A stretch of 64,000 bases of DNA, taken from contig NC_132975.1 of the NCBI RefSeq assembly GCF_047496725.1, forward strand, positions 12,097,501-12,161,500, in the 5' to 3' direction. The translations under genes were made by a program, and so were the position numbers. Shown here piece by piece: positions 24,493 to 35,975 of this stretch (positions within the stretch are counted from its first letter, which is position 1; each line of letters begins with the position of its first letter). This stretch comes from Anoplolepis gracilipes (lineage: Eukaryota; Arthropoda; Insecta; Hymenoptera; Formicidae). The notes beneath the pieces are model-generated. The model saw only the letters and a list, made by a program, of their open reading frames with translations, did not search any database and was not told the DNA's origin.

Positions 24493-26255
24493 CTAATTTT
24501 TTTTGGCCATTGCAATGCCCAGGCCCAGAATACTTGCAATGCCAATAATAACACCTCCCGCAACAGCCATACCCACAAGGCCTTCTGCAAAAAAAAAAGA
24601 AACAAACGAGATTCAATGCCAATTTCAGTTTCGAAAATGTGAATTATTAAGCATTTTAAGTAATATTTATAATTTTATCATGTTAATTTTGCAAAGCAGT
24701 ATTAATTATAATTATAAAAGACGCGATTAAGAGCAAAGGAAGAACAATGCAACATGTATCGAGCAACATAATGGTATTAAATAGTGGTCTTTCATCGGTA
24801 CACAAACTTTTATTAATTATTATACAAGATTACAGAGAGATGAAATATTAAAAAGATAGATGCACTGCAAAAAATATGCAGTAATGACTATAAAGTACCG
24901 AATTTGTGTTAAATTCTTTATGTATTTAAAATATGAAATTAAATTGTCATATTTAGAAGGAACTAAGAAGTTGAACAATCACAAAATAAAAAGAAATAAA
25001 TATAAAATCTAGAAACATATGAAAGAGATCAAGTTAAAGTTAAATCTATACTGTAGAAATGTATGCGATATATTTGTTATTCTTTGAAAATTGATGAAAT
25101 TAATTTGAATTGTAAGAATATGAAATTATTAACTAGAATAAATGTAAAATTTAGCAATCCAGGAGAGTAGAAAAATAATTAAAAACAACCAGAAATAATA
25201 TGACTGCATAAGAAAATCACAGAAACTTTTTAGCGATATTGCTCCTAAACAAAGCATGAGTCTTATTCTCTTAAGCCGATAATAAATTGTAAAAGGAAAA
25301 CCTTTTTCCATCTTCTTTTTTATCAATGTTTCCAGCTGTTGTACTTGTACATTTGCAGGTTCGATCTGTAGAAATGCCCTCACATATGATAGTGCTTTTG
25401 AATACTCCTAGAAAGATATAATAAATAAAGATTAAGAATTTTATAGATCAAATATATTTGCTCATAAGCTTACCTTTATTCTGGCATTTCCAATAGCTAA
25501 GTAATACAGACAATCACGTTTTTCCGTATCATTATTGCTATAGAGATCTTCTAATAACAATATTCCTTTCCTAATATCAGCAGAATATTTGCTTCTTACA
25601 AGGCACCAGGAATATTCAAATTGTGCTCTTTGCGTAACATTTGATGTACGCAATTGCTCATGATACACACTTTCAAATCTCTAAAACGTAATATAACAAT
25701 TATGCGTGTTACAAGATGATGCAATATTCATATATTTTTCCTAATATTTCTCAAGATTCAGAACAAAATTCTTAATTGATAAATTATTGTGAGTTTGTTG
25801 CAAAATATAAATTATGAATATATTAACAATGTCAAATTAATTGCTATTTAAATATTATTTTTAATGTACTAATTATGAAATGTCACTATAATGGTTTTTT
25901 TTGCTGAACATCTCTTTCGCTGAATATGAAATGCAGAATGACAATTCGAGAATTATAAAAAAGTATACAATTCTTTTCTACATAAAATGAAGTTTCCCAG
26001 ATTGCTATAAAGTGTAGCAAAATATAAATTGATAAATAAAATATTGCACAAGTAAATCTGGATAAGTCAGATACACTTAACCTAACTTTCTGATATAAAT
26101 TATCATTCCTCTTCGATCAATTTAAAATATCCAACACAAGAAATGATACATTAAAATAAATATCGCGGAAATATCAGAGACATGAAAATTATTATTTGAC
26201 ATATGTTTACCTTTAAATCTTCAGAAGAAACAACATCATTTAAAACGTCTTCCAT
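24493..26255 (-). CDS. Fis1: Mitochondrial fission 1 protein FIS1, four exons, 149 aa
   Basis: FIS1 is a tail-anchored outer mitochondrial (and peroxisomal) membrane protein linked to organelle fission and mitophagy adaptors. Reading the minus strand, the coding exons are 26211-26255 (MEDVLNDVVSSEDLK), 25474-25680 (begins RFESVYHEQLRTS), 25302-25407 (begins EYSKALSYVRAFLQ) and 24493-24584 (EGLVGMAVAGGV to AMAKKN and TAG). They sum to 450 nt. Exon boundaries carry GT-AG introns; the third donor (G|GTTTTC) is weak but keeps the frame. The family hallmarks are the TPR-like core with QFEYSWCLVRSKY, DIRKGILLLEDL and YYLAIGNARIK, followed by a C-terminal hydrophobic anchor and short basic tail. Length matches the usual 145-155 aa. 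The best nearby poly-A signal on this strand is AATAAA at 24202-24207. Confidence 0.97.
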
Positions 26256-26339
26256 GATTTTTGACAAACACGTAAATAGCACTTCACTATTGCATTGAGA
26301 GAAAATAGTGAGAAAAAGACTATACACACTATATTCTCT

Positions 26340-28586
26340 ATAAATATATATTTAGAATTGAGAGTTAGTTTTTCAAATGGTTATAGATATATTATAAAAC
26401 GATTCTTCACGTCGGAACGAGAGACGGTAAAGTATATCTAGATATCACATTGTACAGATGGCGCTATTTGTGAATTTTATTCCGTATAAAAAGAGTAAAA
26501 GAGAAATAGCAAAAATAATGTATAATATAAAAAAATATGTAACATTTATTTACGTTAATAAGTGTAGTTTTGATTTTGAGAAGATACTGCAATTAAAGAG
26601 AAAAATTAACAAATATATATAGTATATATATATAATACAGCATATAAGAGCCTTATTTTTAATTTTTTTAAAATATTTATATTTTACTAATAAGTTTGTA
26701 AAAAATTACAATAAAATCTTTATATTGAATATTTACGATTATTAATTGAATATTTACTGTTTAACTCATTCTTGCGCGCACGCACGATTTTAATACGCCT
26801 GAAATATATAATACATATAAAATATACCAAAATATGTTTAAAAAAATCAGCGACGAAACGTTTATATATTAAACATTTACTATACATACATATAAATTTT
26901 ATTAATTTATTAATATATTCAACAAAAAATGCTTTGAACTATGGTCACACAAACTTTATTTAAAGAACCTGTTGTACCTTTGCACTATCGACGCATTGTG
27001 TTGTATTATTTACATATATAATATGACAATCATTCAATGCTTCTTTTATATTTTTAATACTACGTGTTTATTTGCAGATGATATATATTCAGTAATTTTA
27101 TTTCTCGATGATTTTATTAATACTCACTTTAATTGAAGTTACGGTCGCATAGAGTTTGCTTATCAGCGCTGCCGCATAATCATCCGATATTTTTCTCGAT
27201 ATCGTTATTACGCGTTAAACGTTTATTTGTAAGCAATATTAGTATATTTAACGCTTGGAACGATCGTGCACAGTTTATGTAACCGTCACACTTTCGTATT
27301 ATTACCGACTTGATATAATGCATTTACATAAAATATGTATAACTGATCGCCCGATTTTTTCGATTTCAGATTTTACGCGCTTTTTTGTAGACGATATATT
27401 TATTCTCAGTAATCTAAAATATTGTATTTAAAACTAACGATTGTAGAATTAATCAAAGCGATTAACTGGTCCGACACTCACAATATTTGATCGCAAATAC
27501 ACCAGCTCCACGAAACGTCTCGACACCATAAAAAAACGGCGAAAACGCGCGAAACGGTGAGCAACACATTGAAGTGAGCGCGAAGACCATTAAACATAGA
27601 TGTATATACATATAGATAGATTGCGCACTGCGCTTTTATTAAAAGCAGAAAGAAAATATTAGTAAGAAGATTAAAAAGTCGCGTGCTTTTCTTCAACAAG
27701 GAAAGAATTGAGCAAAAAGAATTTAAGAGCAAAAACATTTAATTTTTTCTTTTTTTCTTATGACATTTAATATGCTGTCTTTTTGTCTTTAACAGAAGCG
27801 CGTGGTTTATCTGTACATATTTATATAGACGCGCTCCACTTGACACTATAAATTCTTCGAACCATTTGATTGGTCAACGATGTGCGTCTCTAAATATATG
27901 AGTTTTAAAAAATCGGAAAGAAACATCCTTTCTCTAAAAAAGTATTTAAAAAAATTTTTTTTTACAAACGAGACGATAATGTATGTCTGGAAAATTCGGT
28001 TTATTCTAAATAATTAATTAAATAGTTCAGAATATTTTTCAGTAGAATGTATCTTATCTCATCTTTTAATTTTGTATATTGGCTATCCTGCTTTCGAGAT
28101 TTCGCATTCGAGCGCTATTAGTTTTCATTAAATTCGATTACGCATTTGATTATATATTTTTATTTAGTGTTAACGTATGTATATCAAATATGAAGTGGCA
28201 TTAATGCATATGATAGTCATATTTAATTAGTGCAATATAAACTCTCGGCATCTTAGAAATCGGACCACAGTATTCTAGTGGAATCGAAAGTGAAGAAGTT
28301 TAATCGCGCGCGATTATACTATCGTGTGCGCGACGTGGTGCAAATTTAATCTAATATCGTGAATATTAAAAGAACGAAAATTTTTTAAGAGTTGTGATTA
28401 ATGTTACAGTTATAATTACATTACGGTAATTGTGCATAATTATAATCATAAAAATTGTTTTATCATATCCGCGACTTTAAATTATCAAGACTAATATTCA
28501 AGTAAATGTGTATCGAAAATGTCGAAAAAAATATTAAAAAATTATCGTGTTATCCTCGCATATAATATATCGCGTCAGTAGTGTGA

Positions 28587-28641
<55 letters not shown>

Positions 28642-29090
28642 TGTCGAGATGTGCAAAAATGTGACAATTTTGCCACATAAACTCCATGCGGTTGTAGTTC
28701 CAGGTATTTCATTCAAATTCGTAAGTAAATAAATTATATAAATTAATAAATTATATCGAAAAAAATTTTATTATTAAAATTATGTATGTCGTCTGTAAAT
28801 AAGCACGTAATATTGAAAATACAAACTGTTTTTTTTTTTTATATAGAAATTTTTATATATTGGTATAAATTGCATAGAGAAAATATTTATAAATAAAAAT
28901 AATGTTGAATAATTTTTTCTATATTATCTTAATAAGTGATTTACTTTATATAATTGTTTAATAGCATGCGATATCAATATTAGCATGCCAATAATTTAAA
29001 TATGACTACTATAAAGGACTGTTAACTATGTAGGAAAGAAAAGGACAATTAAATATATGAATTCGCAAATTTACAAGGTTAATTTTATAA
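26340..29090. other. Intergenic region between FIS1 start and the Maf-like gene end
   Basis: The sequence is AT-rich with no confirmed gene. It holds a TATA-like TATATAAA on the minus strand (27820-27827) ahead of an unrecognised 86-codon frame (27478-27738), and a long AT microsatellite (28591-28639). A CpG-richer spot occurs near 28300-28335. Confidence 0.55.
28591..28639. repeat. (TA)n microsatellite
   Basis: About 24 TA dinucleotides translate as Ile/Tyr repeats on both strands. Frames crossing it are not genes. Confidence 0.95.
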
Positions 29091-29092
29091 AA

Positions 29093-29098
29093 TTTATT
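29093..29098 (-). terminator. Candidate poly-A signal of the Maf-like gene
   Basis: AATAAA on the minus strand lies about 66 bases after the TAA stop at 29164-29166, a normal spacing for a short 3'UTR. Confidence 0.45.
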
Positions 29099-29163
29099 AG
29101 GATCATAAAAATGATTGGTATAGTTTCGTTGCAGGTACTAACAAGTTCAATATAATATTCTGA

Positions 29164-30048
29164 TTAAATATTAGAAAATAATCGGTTTAGATGTTTAGCC
29201 AATGTATACAGTGGCAAACCTGTTATAGTATAATAATCACCATCTATTTTCTCAATCAAGCAACCTCCTATACCTTGAAGGCCATACCCTCCTGCTTTAT
29301 CCCTGAAATAATATCTATTAGATACCAAAAACAAGGTGCGCAACATAATATTAACAACATTAATAACATCATAACTCACATGGGATCACCTGTTTTTATA
29401 TACTCTCTTATTTGTCTCTCAGACACATCTCCAAATTTTACTTTCGCAGATTCATAAAACTTGAATTCAACTTTTGGAGTTTTCAAACATACACCAGTGT
29501 AAACAATGTGTTGCTTATTTGCTAGACTAAACAAGAACATTTAATTATTCTGTGATATTTGATAACTCTGATCACACAAGTTTATTATTATTACCTTGAC
29601 AACATTTGAAAAGCTTCTGTTTCATTGTGCGGTTTCCCATAAATAACATCATCCATTGTCACCAATGTATCTGCCCCTATTATCAATGATGGAGGTATCA
29701 AATCTTTTTTTAAACGTTCGTATACCTCGAGCACTTTGTATTTGGCTATCTCCTGAACATATTCTCCATGATTGGTATATTTTGATCTATCAAGATTTTC
29801 ATCGTACAAGGATGGCACTATTTCTGCAGTTATACGCTAATAAATATTATTTGTGTTAATTTAATAGTTTATTTGAGTCATCTCTTTGCACAATAAGATA
29901 ATTTTTATCTTATTTATTTTTATTTATACAATATTTATAAAATTTTATATATGTTTACCAAGTGCTTCATTATATCATGTCGCCTTGGAGATCCACTGGC
30001 TAAGATTACTCTGCCATTTGCTAGTGCATAAATAGTTGATTCTAACAT
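29164..30048 (-). CDS. Maf/HAM1-superfamily nucleotide pyrophosphatase (dTTP/UTP pyrophosphatase, ASMTL-like), four exons, 205 aa
   Basis: Maf proteins hydrolyse nucleoside triphosphates such as dTTP, UTP and modified nucleotides to monophosphate and pyrophosphate, probably as house-cleaning enzymes in the cytosol. Minus-strand coding exons are 29959-30048 (starts MLESTIYALANGRVILASGS and ends MKHL), 29595-29836 (starts RITAEIVPSLYDENLD), 29380-29526 (starts SLANKQHIVYTGV) and 29164-29302 (starts DKAGGYGLQGIGG and ends LFSNI). Total is 618 nt including TAA, with all junctions in frame and GT-AG. Family signatures are the N-terminal LASGSPRR nucleotide-binding motif, GADTLV with the catalytic Asp, YGKPHNETEAFQML, HIVYTGV, and TGDPMDKAGGYGLQG ending in GLPLY. 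Length fits a stand-alone Maf domain. In mammals the related domain is fused to a methyltransferase-like part in ASMTL; no such part is seen here. Confidence 0.96.
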
Positions 30049-30200
30049 TATTATCTAAATATGAGCACAGTATTATTAACACCTTATTATCAATAAAACT
30101 CGCTTGATCTTAATTGTAATAATAACGTTCCACGTGGTGCGTAAAAAACGTAAACAATACTGCACCCGTCGATAAATGCAGATTAATGTCAGCTGTTTAG
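30049..30200. promoter_or_regulatory. Short bidirectional promoter with E-box between the Maf-like gene and a divergent + strand exon
   Basis: Start codons on opposite strands lie only about 152 bases apart. A palindromic CACGTG E-box occurs at 30131-30136. On the plus side a four-codon upstream frame (30186-30200, ATG TCA GCT GTT TAG) ends directly against the ATG at 30201. No TATA box was seen, which suits housekeeping-type divergent promoters. Confidence 0.5.
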
Positions 30201-30400
30201 ATGTCGATAATGTCAACTATCACTATTGCCTCAGAAGACGCTGTAGACAAAGAAAGAAATATACCTATACTTGTTTCAATAGTATTTATTTATTCATTAT
30301 CAATCATGCTGTATAATTTTATGCAGAATGTTTCAGAACTCTTCGATTTAAATTTTAATCAATTTTGTGTTGGTTGGAATTTCATTAGGAATAGTCAATC
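30201..30400 (+). CDS. Candidate first coding exon of an unidentified membrane protein
   Basis: ATG at 30201 opens a frame of 66 codons plus two bases that ends at a strong donor, ATC|GTAAGTAAAT (GT at 30401). Without splicing it would stop at 30404 as a 67-aa peptide. The product begins MSIMSTITIASEDAVDKERN. A hydrophobic helix follows, from about residue 21 to 42 (IPILVSIVFIYSLSIML), and then a Phe/Asn-rich stretch. I do not recognise the family, and no in-frame second exon could be located by eye in the AT-rich sequence that follows. The position, head-to-head with the Maf-like gene, and the donor are the main support. It could be the start of a type II or multipass membrane protein. Confidence 0.45.
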
Positions 30401-30404
30401 GTAA

Positions 30405-33400
30405 GTAAATATATATATTGTGTGTGTGAAGTAACTAAATGGATATTAAGAAAATGTATAATTTTATAAATTTATTAAAATATTTAAATAACCATATAAA
30501 AAAGACAGATTCTTGTTGAATTTATTATTATATATATAAATGTGTGAAAAATATTATTATATATAATGTTATCACTCTCTAATCTTTCATTATTTCTTTC
30601 TGCGAAAAAAATTGGTACATCTAATCACATCGAAAATGTAAGACCGTTATGTCGATTAAATTCGCAAGATTCTCGATACATTAATCATGTAAACGTATTA
30701 TAATTTGGTCCATTATATATATATGACACATTCAAAAATATATTAGCGTTAGAAGGAGAACTGTTCTTCAGGCGCACAAGACTCTAATACATCGTAATCG
30801 GTAAATTACGTAAATGCCGCATGCCATGAACGAACCTAAAGGTCAGTCAGACCGAGGCCTTACATAATCTCGCAAGGCGAAAGGTTGACCCATCTTTACC
30901 GCCGTTCAGCCTCCCAGCTGAACAAAGATTTAGCGGCATTTTTTACATGTCACTTGTGTGATCGTGTGCTTCTTAATTAATCAGTATATAATTTAAATTA
31001 TTTGTATAAGAAAAAAAGATCCTTAAAAAATATCTGCAATTCTAAATTTGTTTCCGATTTTATTATTATTATTTTTTTAATAAATAAACGAACAGCTTTT
31101 TGAATATTTTAATATTTTAATTTAATTTTTTTAATATTTTGAATATTTTAACATTTGAATATTTTAATAGATCTATTAATAATTTGTTATTAATAATTTG
31201 TGGTAACATATTCTGTGAATTACAGAATACAAGAAAATTTGTCAGGTAATTCTTTTTCTGTTCCATCCTTTATATAATTAAATTATTATATTAAAAGATT
31301 TATAAATATAAAAATATAAAGTTCTGTTACTTTTTTATTAGAATAGTATTTTATATTATAATGTCTGAATTCCATCAAATTTATGTTTAATATATTTTAT
31401 CATTGTCCGAAATTTGGTTTATATCAAAACATACGGCAATTATACATCTGCAATTATTCGTTCAGTTGAAAATCAACAAATACGAGTACATGCGTCCGCC
31501 TCTGATAAACAATTTTCATATACAATTTTCATATACAAATTAATTGCTTTAATTTAACGCAGACAGGTAGTAACTGCAGGGTCAAGTTTATTAACGATTA
31601 CACGTGTAAGCAATCTATTGGTATTATTTATTGGATAATTATTGCTTGAAGTCGAGTAAAAATGAAATATCGCTTTATTGCCTTCAATCGCGCATCTGTA
31701 TAGTTTGATCTGTAATAATTGAGAATTGTGTTTATATAATGGGCTGCCAGAGTATATCTAAAATCTCAAGAATAATGATCGACGCATGATGATTATCATA
31801 CGATAATTTATAAGCATGAGCTTGTTGCTAATTATTAATTTTTTATGTCGGCGTATTGCTACATGTAAATTAAGTGTATTTATGATTGTGTGTGTGTATA
31901 TGTATACGTTGTGTGTGATAGATACAAGGATAACAATGTTTGAAATTATAATCGCTAAACTGAAGGATAATGGAAATACGGAATCGTGATGTTTGCGATC
32001 TTTTTCCGCAGATATTGAATAATGTTCATAAAAATTGTTTCTATTAAAAAATGCACTCGTCAAAATATATTCTTATGTTCTTATATATTTTTATTTATTC
32101 ATCAGAATAAATATAAAATGCATTTTTATCGATGAAATATATCTCAAAAGATAAGATAAATATATAGTATAATACAAAGTTATTTTAAAAATATTTATTT
32201 ATGTATGTGAAAAATTATAATTTTATTTAAATTATTATTATAGTTAATTATAACTATTTCTATAATTTCTATAATGTTCTATAATATTTTTACATATATT
32301 TTCTATGAATGGTTTTAAACGCTGTGTTTAATTAATTATAAAGTTTAGACAAAGTTAAATTGATTGCGGCAAATATATAATAAATGTGCTGTGAATCGAA
32401 TCGCAGGTGTTAGAAAGGAGGAAAATAAAATACATAATTCGCTTGGTAAAGTGCACAGATATATTTACGCCGGAGCTGCCGTAAGCAGGATATTACAAAC
32501 CAGTTATTAAAAGCACTTTACATGCGGTCATATCTTTTCTCGCTTTTCGATCAAGTCGTCTTGCGCACATAAAATGTGGTCTTACACAGTTGTTTATTAT
32601 CTTAACAGGATACTCATGAAATCCTCATGAAATCCGTTTCGGTTCAACCCCTTTGCGGCAGGTGTACGATACGTACAGAATCATCGATTGCGTCACTAGG
32701 GTAACTCGAGGGACGATTTAACAAATATTCAAGCGGTCAAATAAATCGAATAATCTGGGACGAGATGGTTTATGATAACTCAGCAGAATGCACACGCAAT
32801 CGTGCGCTTAAATGTAAATCTCTCTTTGAGCATCACTAATACATCATCATATGATTGATCGGATTGCAATTTACTTTATTCAAGTCGCTTCTTGTGTGTT
32901 TTATAATTTAAAATAGAAGCAATAATAAATATCGTAAATTAAAATTTTTATTAATAAAATATGTTAAAATTATTTTTCTTTTTTTGCAAGATAATTCTAT
33001 TTCATCAATATTTTAAATATATGTTTAGAAATCTATGCAACATTGGATATAATTATAATAATGTTATATGATAACATATAAATTGATATATAAATAATTC
33101 TGTGAGAGGTTCTAACATACGCTCGACTAGTATGACTGTCTTGTAAAAAGATAAAATTAATAGATTGGTTAATATAATGGCAATATTACGCGCGAGGTGA
33201 AAAGTGAGTCGTGCCATAAAAATATTTTTAGTGATCGAAACCAATTACCAAGAGTGGTAATTGCCAGGATATACTGTACTCTCGAATGTTGCACAACGAT
33301 GTAGGCAGGATTCGCCGCTTACAAACATCGATGTCATCTACGATTATCCCTGTAAAACTGTTGAACAAAAATATAAATCATAAATAATCGTAAAAGATAA

Positions 33401-35937
33401 AAGAAGGAAAAAAATCTCATTGTCCTCGTCGCGATGCAGTTTAATCCGAAATTTTGCAACACGCTCGCGCGTGCACGCGTGTTTTCATGCAAATTTGTAG
33501 CTGAATTTATTCGACATGTTTCGTCGTGAAAATCCGTTAAAGTGTCATAACAACCGCGTCGTGCACGGCAATTGCGCCGGGGCTGACGTTATTAAATGCA
33601 ATTGCGCAACTCGCGCGCGAGAAGCGGCTCCAAAGGACGCGGGCATTATGACATCGTGGCATGTAACGCGGCCTCTACGGCTACGGGGCCCGCTACGCGT
33701 CACGCCTGCGGAGTGTGTCTTTGCGGTTTTGTATTACATGTAAAACGCCTGCACACGATTGTCAGGGACGTATCTTATGATCGGAGCCCGATCCCGAAAC
33801 GTTGCTCGTCGATCCTCTCTGCGCTATCGCGTCTTCGCACTATGAGACGCGGATACTTGACGATCTCCGATTAGTCGATACGCCGGAAAGTTCCATTGTT
33901 TGTTCATCAATTTACAAAGGATTTTATTAAATACTTACTTGTCGAGTCATTACTATATAATCGTTTTTCTGAAATAAATATAGGTAATAATTACTACTCT
34001 AAAATAGGTTTTATCTGTTAAAAAATATTATACACCTAAAGCTTTATATTGTTTAAACTTTCATGGTGATTATGTGGACTTTATACATTTTTTATTATTA
34101 TAAATATCACATTCTTATTTTATTATACATGCACATTATAAATTATATATTAAAATCTTGTTACAAGAAAAGTCTATCATAAAACTCTTTCTTTTTCTAA
34201 TGACTGTCATAATTAAATGACAGGAACATCCGCATTGTTGCGGTAAAGTGTGACAGTCTATTCGCGATTATTAATAATGCAATCCGGTATCGACGTCTTT
34301 CTATCATCGAAGCAGGAAGCGAGCATTCACGGTACATCACATAATTAACTTTATTTAATTAATTCAATTGTCATTACTGTTTTATTATCTGACGCGATAT
34401 TGCATAGCCAGTAATTTAAAAAGACAGACTTCCTGCTCAGACTCGCATTCTCGCATGAGCATCTTCTCACCCGTCGCGCTCATGGAAAATATTTTCACCT
34501 CGAATTTTTTATGTCCTGCGAGGGACATTTGCTTATCATAATAAAGTCAACTGACATTGATGTTTATTACTTAGCAGGTATTACTATTTCTAGCTTATAG
34601 CAAGATTATGCATTCAATTATCTTTTCTATCTTGAAGACAAGCTTGACTTCAAATTAATCAGGATATCTATATTTTTTATCAATTTTAAAATAAAATAAA
34701 AGTATGTTTAAATATACATTCTTGCTAAAAAAAAAATATAAAGAACGCGCTGTATATTTTTTGACATATTTGAATATCAACAGGTTTAGGATTAAGATTA
34801 TTTTAAATAATAATTGAATTTTTCTGTCAGGATGTAACATATTTCCTCATGCGCTCAATTCTTTTCGATTTCTCGAAATCTAAACGAGATCGTGGTTCAC
34901 ATAACCACTTCGTTAATTTACGAGTAATATTATATGCATACACAGGTACTCGTGTACATACATGCGATATGTACTTACATATCTGATAAGCATATGCGCG
35001 ACTTACGTGATCCTCTCATCCTCTCAGCTGACTCCTCTCGAGACGCGGTATAATTTGTTTGTAGTGGTGTATGCGTGTAGTCCCCAACCGTTCTATGGGA
35101 GACAACGAGGCTACCACCCATCGGAATGCAAATTGTGACTTTAACATCGTGCCGATAGTCTCCTCTAGAGTCGGCCTGAAATGTTTCAACGGTCGCGCCA
35201 CAGCTGCACGTTTTTACATTGGATTATGCATCACGCCAAGGCGCATCTCGTCTCCTACGAGAGAAACGCCTTTCCTTTTCCCCCGCCGACATTCTTGTCA
35301 AAGTTTTCTAACAATCCTCTCTCTGCATCATTTTTTTATTTAAATATATTACTGTGTATATATTTATGTATATATTATATAATAGTTTTTTTATTTTATT
35401 TAAACTTAGATTACAATAGTTATTAAATAATTTTATATTTCATATAAAAATTTATTAAGATATAAATTTCTATAAGTAATGAAAAAAGTCAAATAATATA
35501 ATTTTCACAAATTAAATTTATGAAACGTGGAAATATAAAGTTATAAGGTCAAAAAAGAAAACAGAAAGCTAGATGGTATACATATATGTATCTATACTTT
35601 TAAAAGTATAAAATAATACTTTTATAAAAGTTTATAAAAGAACATGGATCGTTATATGTGTATCTATTGGAAGAGAATGTAATATCATTTTATTCATATT
35701 AATTATTATTCAATTGCATATATGAAATTAAATATGTATAAGCAGATTTTAGAAGCAAATACATTTCCATACGCAAATAAATATTAATTCATAGATATTT
35801 ATGGCTAAATAAAATGCTCATTGGATAAATGCTGTCTTCGATTTCAACATACGCGAAAATGACTCACCTGTTATTATTGCCTAAGCTATTGCTTATTAAT
35901 TCATGATGCGTTTTAGGTTTTTGGCCAACATCGTGTG

Positions 35938-35975
<38 letters not shown>

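Noticed and set aside
33516..33874. Overlapping plus-strand frames of 75 and 92 codons
   Set aside because: They lie in a CpG-rich island where stop codons are rare; neither shows a family signature or splice support.
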